Shown here: in pieces, positions 1 to 5,696 of the stretch
Numbering within the stretch: position 1 is the stretch's first letter
Layout of the letters: every line of letters starts with the position of its first letter
The notes under the pieces: model-generated
Told to the model about the DNA's origin: nothing
Seen by the model: only the letters and a program-made list of their open reading frames with translations
Databases searched by the model: none
Translations under genes and position numbers: made by a program
Origin: Pseudomonadota bacterium
Lineage (GTDB): Bacteria; Pseudomonadota; Alphaproteobacteria; Rhizobiales; Hyphomicrobiaceae
Assembly (NCBI GenBank): GCA_023392135.1
Contig: JAEVZQ010000486.1
Coordinates: forward strand, 1 to 8,505
Reading direction: 5' to 3'
DNA length: 8,505 nt

Positions 1-76
1 TCGCGGCGGCAGCCAGACCACAGAGCACACCGATGGAGATTCGCCTGTTTGCCCGAATGATAGCTCGCTCACTCAG
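1..76 (-). CDS. Possible 5' end of a further gene running off the left edge (signal-peptide-like)
   Basis: Downstream of the operon terminator one minus-strand frame stays open to the window edge and reads SERAIIRANRRISIGVLCG and then a run of Ala. This is a basic stretch followed by a hydrophobic one, as in an export signal or first membrane segment. The only start I can propose in this frame is a CTG at 76-74, preceded by AGGAG with about eight bases between. CTG starts are rare, and a GTG at 72-70 opens a different frame that also stays open. The product cannot be named from about 25 residues. It could equally be non-coding, so this is a weak call. Confidence 0.2.
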   Translation of the reverse strand, partial: MSERAIIRANRRISIGVLCGLAAAA

Positions 77-96
77 ATCGTCGGCTCCTGCGGAGC

Positions 97-129
97 AAAA
101 ATGGCGCGCAGCCGTTCGACTGCGCGCGC
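97..129 (-). terminator. Rho-independent terminator closing the repeat-protein operon
   Basis: Read on the minus strand, GCGCGCAG (127-120) pairs perfectly with CTGCGCGC (111-104). A further U-G and C-G pair closes a four-base GAAC loop, and a G-C pair with one bulge can extend the foot. The stem is followed by A and then five T (101-97). It begins about 10 bases after the stop codon at 140-142, the expected place for an intrinsic terminator. It therefore marks the 3' end of the transcript carrying the protease, radical SAM, PqqD-like and repeat-protein genes. Confidence 0.65.
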
Positions 130-139
130 CCGGCAACAG

Positions 140-868
140 TCAGGCCTGCCCGGCCGCAGCCGAGATCATCACCTCCTCGGAGAAGTGCTCGCCTCCGGAC
201 TCGGCAATGAACCGCTTCAAGCCCCTTACGAAATCGATCAGCTCCAATTGCACCAGAGTTGCGGTTACGGAGTCGTTGCTGCAGAGCCGGTGCATCGTGT
301 TCATAGCAGCCTCGCTCGTGTAGCCCCAGATGGTCTTGAATCTTGCCCTGGCCCCGTCCTCTTCACCGGCGATCCTGTATGTACCGCCGTAGCGAACGCC
401 CTTGAGCTCCAGATCGCCCGCCATGCGCGTTTCGCTGAGAAGGATCTCGCGCGTGGCGAGCCAGCCGGTGAAGTCGTCAGGGCTCGTTACACGATAGCGC
501 CATGACACCACGACCGGCGAGATCATCACGCGCTTCTTCAGCAACTCCTCAGCGTGTGCGCCGAGCATGTACGGATTGAAAGGAACGCTGAGGCCTGTGC
601 GCACTTGAAAATCGACTGGTTCGGCAGCTGGACTGGCCGCTGTTGGCCGCCCCTTCATGAAGTCAGCGAACGGCACGCTCAGCCCTGTTCTCACCTGAAA
701 ATTCACGGGCTCGCCGCTCGGCTTCGACTCCAGCTCGCAACCAGCCATATGGTTGGCGAACGGCACGCTCAAGCCGGTACGAACCTGCCAGTTGACGCTC
801 TCCAGCGCCGGGGCTTCTGCCGAGCGGCTTTCTCTCAAAGTCTCCGACAGCCTTTCGCGAAGTGACAT
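140..868 (-). CDS. Triple-repeat protein, candidate multi-core RiPP precursor with C-terminal alpha/beta domain
   Basis: This 242-residue protein is not from a family I recognise. Residues 1-24 are charged and probably helical. Residues 25-104 hold three 30-residue units beginning at V25, V55 and V85, each V[N/D][W/F]QVRTGLSVPF, three variable residues, then M-x-G. Spacers are rich in Ala, Pro, Ser and Glu. Residues about 105-242 look globular, with a predicted strand-helix-strand-strand-helix-strand order (VVVSWRYRV; a DDFTGWLATRE helix; VRYGGTYRI; RARFKTIWGY; an AAMNTMHRLC helix; TATLVQLELIDF), suggesting a ferredoxin-like fold of the NIPSNAP/dimeric alpha-beta barrel kind. That fold guess is by eye. 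There is no signal peptide. The start is the ATG at 868 because GGAGGAG lies just upstream; an in-frame ATG at 898 lacks such a site. It is last in an operon with a PqqD-like protein, a radical SAM enzyme and an S8 protease, so I infer it is their substrate. Alternatively it is a functional partner whose repeats are docking motifs. Confidence 0.85.
   Translation of the reverse strand: MSLRERLSETLRESRSAEAPALESVNWQVRTGLSVPFANHMAGCELESKPSGEPVNFQVRTGLSVPFADFMKGRPTAASPAAEPVDFQVRTGLSVPFNPYMLGAHAEELLKKRVMISPVVVSWRYRVTSPDDFTGWLATREILLSETRMAGDLELKGVRYGGTYRIAGEEDGARARFKTIWGYTSEAAMNTMHRLCSNDSVTATLVQLELIDFVRGLKRFIAESGGEHFSEEVMISAAAGQA
560..796 (-). repeat. Three in-gene direct repeats, exact 90-base period
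   Basis: The units run 796-740, 706-650 and 616-560 on the minus strand and encode residues 25-43, 55-73 and 85-103 of the repeat protein. QVRTGLSVPF is identical in all three. The residue before it is Trp, Phe and Phe in turn. The three variable residues after the final Phe are ANH, ADF and NPY, always followed by Met, one residue and Gly. Only the Ser (AGC) and Phe (TTC) codons of the ten invariant residues are the same in all copies. For example, Arg is CGT, AGA and CGC, and Leu is TTG, CTG and CTC. The peptide is therefore conserved while the DNA has drifted. Confidence 0.95.
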
Positions 869-871
869 GCT

Positions 872-878
872 CTCCTCC
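872..878 (-). promoter_or_regulatory. Ribosome binding site that fixes the repeat-protein start
   Basis: GGAGGAG on the minus strand lies three bases before the ATG at 868 (five bases from the GGAGG core). It is the strongest Shine-Dalgarno match in the operon. It suggests this last gene is translated at a high level relative to the enzymes, as expected for a substrate protein. The gene also has its own 82-base leader (950-869), unlike the overlapping enzyme genes upstream. Confidence 0.7.
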
Positions 879-950
879 AACTGTGTTTGGAATGCCAACC
901 TGTTGCGTTCACGGGCGCTAACTGCGCCTCTTGTATCAGCCGTTACGCAG

Positions 951-1238
951 TCACTCGGCTACGCTGATGATGTTCCGGCTCAGGAGCTCGTCAAAGCCCA
1001 CGTGAAACTGAGCTTGCGCCCTATCCCGGCCGACCTTCGGCCCGAGCGTCGCGACGTAGTCGGCCTCGATCTGCTGAAAGGGGCGGCCGTCGCAGAGCTC
1101 GACGATGAACCAGGCGCTCGTGTTCAGGTCATAGATTTCCGGCTCGTCCGGCGTGAACACGTAGCAGCGCCCCCACTCCTCGAACCGTCTTAGCACCACA
1201 TTATCAGTCTTCGCGTAGCAGCCGTTTCGGGAGAGCAC
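951..1238 (-). CDS. PqqD-like peptide-recognition protein (RRE domain)
   Basis: A 95-residue protein matching the PqqD family in length and pattern: Y-x-x-x-D-N-VVLRR at 8-18, then an aromatic/hydrophobic strand, YDLN at 36-39, the helix TSAWFIVELCDG at 40-51, and a second helical half ending in FDELLSRNIISV. In PqqD the short domain binds the leader of the precursor peptide and presents it to the radical SAM partner. Adjacency to a radical SAM/SPASM gene supports the same job here, in the cytoplasm. The start is taken as the GTG at 1238 because AAGGAG (1253-1248) lies nine bases upstream and because it includes the YAKTDNVVLRR segment expected at a PqqD N-terminus. This gives a 35-base overlap with the radical SAM gene. 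A GTG at 1199, just after that gene's stop, is the alternative (82 residues) but has no good ribosome site. Confidence 0.85.
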   Translation of the reverse strand: MLSRNGCYAKTDNVVLRRFEEWGRCYVFTPDEPEIYDLNTSAWFIVELCDGRPFQQIEADYVATLGPKVGRDRAQAQFHVGFDELLSRNIISVAE

Positions 1239-2247
1239 GGAGGTCCACTCCTTCGTTGTTGTGCACGCAGTAGGGATCGGGGGCCGTCCAGCGGCCGTGG
1301 AAGGCATACGCAGTCGCGCGGCAGCCGCCGAACGTGCCCTGTGTGGCCGAGCATTCGGGGCAGGCATTTTCGACCGTGTTGGAGCGCAGCTCCTGATAGA
1401 GCGGGTGATTCCAGGTCTCGACGAAGGGTGTGTCGAGAACGCTGCCGTAATTGACGTACTCGCGCAGGTACGGGCAGCCGATGGAGTCGCCTTGCGGGCT
1501 CACTGCAGCATTCTGCCAGCAGCAGTTTCCGTCCCGTGGATGCCAGGACTGCATGAGCTGAATGCCGGGCGGCACTTTGAGGCCATGCAGCGCACGCATC
1601 ATCTCGTCGAGGGAGAGCGAAAGCTCAGCCCAATTCCGCTTGGCTCGTCCCAGCGGGTAAAGCCGCAAAACGCCGACCTGATCGCAGCCGAGCTCCACCG
1701 CGAGATCGAGATAGCGCTGCAGATGCTCGTGATTTTTCCGCGAGAGAATGCCGAGAATGGTGACCTTGATACCGGCAGCACGCGCGTTTCGTATTCCTTC
1801 AACAGCAGCCTCGTAGCTGCCCGGCTGCCCTGTCAGCTCGTCCTGCACTTCGGGGATCGCAGCGAAGAGGTCCACATAGAGCCGCCCGACCCCGAGCTTC
1901 TTCAGGCGATCTGCACGCGTCTTGTCGATCAGCGTGGCATGCGTCCTGATCGCAATATAGAGGCGGCGACTGCAGTGGGCGAGAATCTCCTCGAAATCCG
2001 GCCTGTGGAACGGCTCGCCGCCTTCGAAGAAAACGTGCAGGAACTCTTCCGCTACGAGCTGGTCTATGAATGCCTTCCACTGCTCGGTCGTGAGCTCGGG
2101 ACGCTTGCTCGAGCCGCAGTCCGCGTAGCAGAGCTTGCAATCCATGCTACAAGTTTGATTGACGCAGATTGTCAGCTTGAATGGTTTCTCGAGCTTCGGA
2201 ACGCGTCTGGGCTCATGTGCATCGTCGATTCGGACCAGCTCGTTCAC
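1204..2247 (-). CDS. Radical SAM/SPASM peptide-modifying enzyme
   Basis: A 347-residue enzyme. The radical SAM cluster motif is C33-x3-C37-x2-C40 (CSMDCKLC), followed by the SAM-binding GGEP at 76-79. The C-terminal part is SPASM-like: C243-x9-G253-x4-C258, then C296-x2-C299, GGC with C309, and C327 in DPYC. In SPASM enzymes such as PqqE, QhpD and the sactipeptide and cyclophane maturases, these cysteines hold auxiliary Fe-S clusters and the substrate is a ribosomal peptide. Here the position five residues after C299 plus one is Thr305 where the usual C-x2-C-x5-C-x3-C has Cys. The start is the GTG at 2247, overlapping the protease stop as GTGA, with AAGGAG eight bases upstream (2261-2256). 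The open frame continues to 2529, but that part overlaps the protease catalytic region. The reaction catalysed cannot be read from sequence. The likely target is the three-repeat protein two genes downstream. Confidence 0.93.
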   Translation of the reverse strand: MNELVRIDDAHEPRRVPKLEKPFKLTICVNQTCSMDCKLCYADCGSSKRPELTTEQWKAFIDQLVAEEFLHVFFEGGEPFHRPDFEEILAHCSRRLYIAIRTHATLIDKTRADRLKKLGVGRLYVDLFAAIPEVQDELTGQPGSYEAAVEGIRNARAAGIKVTILGILSRKNHEHLQRYLDLAVELGCDQVGVLRLYPLGRAKRNWAELSLSLDEMMRALHGLKVPPGIQLMQSWHPRDGNCCWQNAAVSPQGDSIGCPYLREYVNYGSVLDTPFVETWNHPLYQELRSNTVENACPECSATQGTFGGCRATAYAFHGRWTAPDPYCVHNNEGVDLRALPKRLLRED

Positions 2248-3827
2248 GCTGTCATCTCCTTCAAAATCGGCGCGATGTTCACGGGGCCGAAGCCAAAGCG
2301 CGGGCTCCAGGCATTCCGCTGACCGATCAGCAGGTCCGCACACTGGTGCGATTGGACGGCTCTTCCCAATGTGAGGCATTGCATCAGGAGTGCGATTGCA
2401 CCGGATGTCAGCGCGGCGGCAGCACTCGTGCCGCTCGTTTCGGTGAAACCTGCCGTTTTCGAGCGTGCACCCCAGATGCGATGCGCCGGTGCGCAGATCA
2501 GGTTCGCAAGCTTGCTGCTGTCGGCCCACGGTAGCGGGCCGAGGCTCGATGGCGGAAAGGGCACGGGATCGCGGTCCGTGCGATGGTGATCGTAGCCCGC
2601 AGCTACGATCGCGCCCTCGGCTGCAGCAAGGCTCGAGAGGGTACTTTCTGCATGGGCCGGATAGAGCGTCGAGCGATTCGCGAGGCCGTCGTCACGCTCG
2701 ACCCACGCTTGAATGTGTGCCGGATGGTTTTCAGGTGCGCGGCACCGGATCTCTAGGGATAGCTCATTTGAACATTCCCGCCAGAAGCTGTCCGGGACGT
2801 ATGGCGGATGAGCTGCAATCCTGATCCGCGACAGCGGAGCGCGTGCAAAAGGCACATGATCGGCAATGCCGATACGAACATCGTCCAATTCAATCGCGTG
2901 AGTCCGTCCGGGGGAAATGGTGAAATCCGTTCCGGCATCTCGTAGAGAAATGCAGATGTCCAGAGGGGCCTCGGAGCGATACCAGATCTCCAGTTTGTTC
3001 TGGGTCGCATCGTCCTGGTGCATGCGCCATGCGAATGAAAGGGATGCTCCCGGTTCAGCTTTGCCGCTGAAATGACCGTCCTCTATTCCCGCATTCCCGG
3101 CCCCCACGACAACGGCGCACGGCAGGCCGCCTTTCAATCCGCGCTCTATGATGTCCGAAATGGCCTGCTCGACCCTGGAGCGGCCGTCGTGCGCACCCGC
3201 GTAAGCACCGATGCTCAGGCTTATGACGAGCCCATGGGCCTGGTGGTGATGTGCACGCTCGTAAATGCCCTCCAAAGCACTGACGATCTGGGGTGACTCG
3301 TCGTAGCTTCGCCAGCCTTTCCAAATCTGCTCCATCTCCGGCTGCCAATGGCGCCACGTCGGCCGGCCGTCTTCATCCTCCTCTTTCCAATCGTGATCGA
3401 GAAGGCCGAGCTGAACTGCGATCAGGTCCGCTGCGGGTGCTACACCGCGGAAGCCAGCGGTCGAGCTGCCCGCGGCAATGGAGGCCATCGCGGTGCCGTG
3501 CGCGCCGTTCTGAACACCATGCCTTCCGAAGTAATTTGCGTCCGGGTCGTATTCAGAGTCGGCCGCGTCTCGCGAGCCGTTTCGCTCACACTCCGCGATG
3601 AGGCCGTTGATGATGTTCGCGTCGAAATCCCTTCCGGTATTCTGATCCCGCAGGTAGAGAAAGCGCGTTTGCCCGGTCGCAGCGTCGCGGAAGCACGGAT
3701 GCAGAATGTCGAAGCCGTAATCGACGAAACCGATGGTTACACCGCGCCCGTCGAGGCCGCATTCCAATGGCGGCACGCCCATTTGCTGCAGGGCGTTGGT
3801 GTTGAATTGCTGCGCACGGTTTGCCAT
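2244..3827 (-). CDS. S8 (subtilisin-family) serine protease with large insert, first gene of the operon
   Basis: A 527-residue subtilase. Catalytic Asp36 lies in GFVDYGFDI, His110 in GAHGTAMASIAAG, oxyanion Asn245 in VVVGAGNAG, and Ser468 in SGTSAAAA. The usual GTSMAAP is altered to GTSAAAA but keeps the nucleophile. About 220 residues separate Asn245 and Ser468. Residues roughly 257-400 look beta-rich and resemble the jelly-roll insert of Csp-type clostridial subtilases (fold by eye, not searched). There is no signal peptide and no obvious propeptide, since Asp36 is very near the N-terminus, so it probably acts in the cytoplasm. The start ATG has GGAG six bases upstream. Subtilases act as leader proteases for QHNDH (QhpE) and cyanobactins (PatA/PatG). 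The overlap with a radical SAM gene points to cleavage of the modified peptide, perhaps between repeats. General proteolysis is the alternative. Confidence 0.92.
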   Translation of the reverse strand: MANRAQQFNTNALQQMGVPPLECGLDGRGVTIGFVDYGFDILHPCFRDAATGQTRFLYLRDQNTGRDFDANIINGLIAECERNGSRDAADSEYDPDANYFGRHGVQNGAHGTAMASIAAGSSTAGFRGVAPAADLIAVQLGLLDHDWKEEDEDGRPTWRHWQPEMEQIWKGWRSYDESPQIVSALEGIYERAHHHQAHGLVISLSIGAYAGAHDGRSRVEQAISDIIERGLKGGLPCAVVVGAGNAGIEDGHFSGKAEPGASLSFAWRMHQDDATQNKLEIWYRSEAPLDICISLRDAGTDFTISPGRTHAIELDDVRIGIADHVPFARAPLSRIRIAAHPPYVPDSFWRECSNELSLEIRCRAPENHPAHIQAWVERDDGLANRSTLYPAHAESTLSSLAAAEGAIVAAGYDHHRTDRDPVPFPPSSLGPLPWADSSKLANLICAPAHRIWGARSKTAGFTETSGTSAAAALTSGAIALLMQCLTLGRAVQSHQCADLLIGQRNAWSPRFGFGPVNIAPILKEMTA

Positions 3828-4041
3828 CAGGCACTCCGGTGACCGGGAAGCATCGAGCGGCTGGAGCCCTTGCCCTATACGGACGCGGGCTCAGCACGCT
3901 CTTGGTACGCAGCACAACGGTCGGTGATATATCGCTTGACACACGCGCCGTGCTCCCAGGCAATTACCCAGGTGCGCCAACCGGCTTTTCGTGAGAAATC
4001 GCCCCGTTCAAGCGCCAGGAAAGCTAGGCGCAGAACCCGCT
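3828..4041. other. Intergenic region between nitroreductase and the protease operon
   Basis: These 214 bases hold no gene I can support. They must carry the operon promoter if the protease operon is not read through from the nitroreductase, but I find no convincing -35/-10 pair on the minus strand. A GATATATC palindrome sits near 3926-3933. The length of the gap argues for a separate transcript. Confidence 0.5.
4006..4036 (-). terminator. Weak hairpin after the nitroreductase gene
   Basis: On the minus strand GTTC-T-GCGCC (4036-4027) can pair with GGCGC-TT-GAAC (4016-4006) around a ten-base loop, starting a few bases after the nitroreductase stop. There is no T-run directly behind it (GGGGCGATTTC follows). 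It may be a processing or Rho-associated structure, or chance. Confidence 0.3.
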
Positions 4042-4725
4042 TTATTCTTCTGGCAGTTGATCAACGAAAGTGGTGGAGGACGGCACGGGCTCGCGCTCCG
4101 TGCGGAAGCCATTCACCTTGGCGTCCGGGTCGGCATAACCGAGCGCCATTCCGCACACGACGATCTGGTCGGACGGAATTCCGAGTCGTTTCTCAATCAC
4201 GAGGTGATACTGACAGAATGCGGCCTGGGCGCAGGTCTCGAGCCCCACCTCCCGCGCTGCAATCATGATCGATTGTAAAAACATGCCGTAGTCGAGCCAG
4301 GCCCCCAGTCCGAGGTCACGGTCAATGGTGAAAATGAGTCCCACCGGCGCATCGAAGAAGAGGAAATTGCGCGCGTGCTGCGCCTTTGTCGCCGCGCGAT
4401 CGCCTTTGATGATTCCCAACAGCCCGTAAAGGCCCCACCCGGTGACACGTCGGCGGGCGAGGTAAGGCTCACGCCAATCGTCGAGGTAGTAGAAATAATC
4501 ATGATGAGCGGGCTCGCCACGTAGGAACCGGGCGCACAGATCCCGCGAGAGGCTTTCCTTGGCTTCACCCTGAAGCACCCAGACCCGCCAGGGTTGGGCG
4601 TTCGTCCCGGACGGTGCGCGGCTTGCTGTCGCCAGAATCCGCTCGATCAGCGCGCGTGGTACTGGCGTGTCAAGAAACGCGCGAATGCTCTGGCGGCCGG
4701 TGATGGCCTCCTCGACTGTCATCAT
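4042..4725 (-). CDS. Nitroreductase-family FMN-dependent oxidoreductase
   Basis: A 227-residue protein of the usual nitroreductase length. The N-terminus has the FMN-phosphate motif GRQSIRAF (10-17), followed by R-x-P-S-G-T-N-x-Q-P-W (36-46), which contacts the flavin. The C-terminal part has the dimer-core helix QSIMIAAREVGLETCAQAAF and the final VVCGMALGYADPDAKVN segment. Family members reduce nitro compounds, quinones or enones with NAD(P)H, and relatives oxidise azolines in peptide natural products. The substrate here is unknown. The start is the ATG at 4725 (a second ATG follows at 4722), because family homology begins at MTVEEAITGRQSIR. The frame stays open to 4920 but that stretch is low-complexity and basic, without family features. 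It lies on the same strand as the peptide operon, 214 bases upstream, and is divergent from paaF, so membership in either system is uncertain. Confidence 0.88.
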   Translation of the reverse strand: MMTVEEAITGRQSIRAFLDTPVPRALIERILATASRAPSGTNAQPWRVWVLQGEAKESLSRDLCARFLRGEPAHHDYFYYLDDWREPYLARRRVTGWGLYGLLGIIKGDRAATKAQHARNFLFFDAPVGLIFTIDRDLGLGAWLDYGMFLQSIMIAAREVGLETCAQAAFCQYHLVIEKRLGIPSDQIVVCGMALGYADPDAKVNGFRTEREPVPSSTTFVDQLPEE

Positions 4726-4922
4726 GCCTGCTGGCCCGGTTCGACACTTGGCTTCGGAAGCGGACCTTATTGCCATCGCGGATCGGTTGCCAGAGGTCCC
4801 GGTTCGGAATAACTGCTGCGCCGCAGTGCGGCTTGCGGCGGCAGTCTTGAGGCCATAGGCTCCGGGCGCGAGCGGCGTCCGCGCCGTTCGGCGGCAGATC
4901 GTCCTCTCGAATGGAGTCACCC
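4726..4922. promoter_or_regulatory. Divergent intergenic region between nitroreductase and paaF
   Basis: This 197-base gap separates two outward-facing genes and should hold promoters for both. No clear consensus -35/-10 pair is visible on either strand. The one structured element is a perfect palindrome with a single central base, GCCGCA-G-TGCGGC at 4820-4832, near the middle of the gap. It could be an operator, but short GC-rich palindromes also arise by chance. The paaF ribosome site GGAG is at 4913-4916. Confidence 0.4.
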
Positions 4923-5693
4923 ATGTCCGTGGTCCTTGCCGAGCGCCCGGCGGAGGGTGTTCTGCTTCTGCGTATCAACCGGCCCGAGGCGCGCAATGCA
5001 CTCAACCTGGAGGTGCGCAAGGCGCTTGCCGCGGAGCTCGAGGCTGCTGCCGAAGACGCGCAGATTCGGGCTGCTGTCATCGCCGGCAACGAGAAAGCAT
5101 TTGCCGCGGGGGCTGATCTTCGTGAGATGCGCGATCTTGGTCCGATCGAGGCGATGCAGCGTGGCACGCACAAGCTCTGGGACGAGATCGCCGCGTTCCC
5201 GAAGCCGCTGATCGCGGCCGTAAACGGTTTTGCGCTCGGCGGCGGCTGTGAATTGGCACTTCATTGCGACATCATTATTGCTGGCGAGGGCGCCAGATTT
5301 GGCCAGCCCGAGGTGAAAGTCGGCATCCTGCCGGGTGGCTCGGGAACGCAGCGGCTCGTGCGGGCCGTCGGCAAGTACAAGGCCATGCTGATGATTCTCA
5401 CTGGCGAGATTTTTGGTGCTCGCGAGGCAAGCGAAATGGGTCTCGTCAGCCGGGTGGTCGCCGATGATCAAGTCGTCACGCACGCAATCGAAATGGCTGC
5501 AAACATCGCGAAGCTGGCGCCTTTGGCCGTGGAGCTTGCCAAAGAGGCGGTTCTGGCCGGCCAGGACGCGTCGCTGGCAACGGGGCTGAGCCTCGAGCGC
5601 AAGGCCTTGTGGCTTGCGTTCGCGACCGAGGACAAACGCGAAGGCATGTCGGCGTTTCTCGAGAAGCGCCCGCCGAATTTCAAGGGAAAATAG
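4923..5693 (+). CDS. paaF: Enoyl-CoA hydratase, PaaF type (2,3-dehydroadipyl-CoA hydratase)
   Basis: A 256-residue crotonase-fold enzyme. Both catalytic glutamates of enoyl-CoA hydratases are present, 20 residues apart as in the rat enzyme: E110 in GGGCELALHCD and E130 in FGQPEVKVG. The oxyanion-hole segment AAGADL lies at 61-66. The C-terminus (ATEDKREGMSAFLEKRPPNFKGK region) and the KPLIAAVNGFALG segment closely resemble PaaF of the aerobic phenylacetyl-CoA pathway, which hydrates 2,3-dehydroadipyl-CoA to 3-hydroxyadipyl-CoA. The start is the ATG at 4923, since GGAG sits six bases before it; the in-frame ATG at 4911 is four codons upstream and itself overlaps that ribosome site. The dehydrogenase of the next step follows after three bases, which strengthens the pathway call. 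A general short-chain enoyl-CoA hydratase is the alternative. Confidence 0.85.
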   Translation: MSVVLAERPAEGVLLLRINRPEARNALNLEVRKALAAELEAAAEDAQIRAAVIAGNEKAFAAGADLREMRDLGPIEAMQRGTHKLWDEIAAFPKPLIAAVNGFALGGGCELALHCDIIIAGEGARFGQPEVKVGILPGGSGTQRLVRAVGKYKAMLMILTGEIFGAREASEMGLVSRVVADDQVVTHAIEMAANIAKLAPLAVELAKEAVLAGQDASLATGLSLERKALWLAFATEDKREGMSAFLEKRPPNFKGK

Positions 5694-5696
5694 AAA

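Noticed and set aside
560..796. CRISPR-like array suggested by the three regularly spaced repeats
   Set aside because: The 90-base period is in frame within a coding gene and the DNA copies differ at most third positions; the conservation is in the protein.
1261..2322. Long plus-strand open frame (353 codons) opposite the radical SAM gene
   Set aside because: It is antisense to a gene with clear radical SAM and SPASM motifs, shows no family features, and is a typical shadow frame in GC-rich DNA.
2248..2529. N-terminal extension of the radical SAM protein
   Set aside because: The extra 94 residues lie entirely inside the protease gene's catalytic Ser region and have no homology features; the GTG at 2247 has a well-placed AAGGAG.
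3586..3963. Minus-strand open frame beginning in the gap before the protease, considered as a hidden precursor peptide
   Set aside because: It begins at a TTG without a ribosome site and runs mostly inside the protease gene in another frame, with an Arg/Pro-rich shadow composition.
3936..3964. TTGACA on the plus strand as a -35 box
   Set aside because: No -10-like hexamer lies at 16-19 bases, and it would point into the 3' end of the oppositely oriented nitroreductase gene.
4726..4920. N-terminal extension of the nitroreductase to an upstream ATG
   Set aside because: The added residues are basic and Ala/Thr-rich without family features; nitroreductase homology begins at the ATG pair at 4725/4722.
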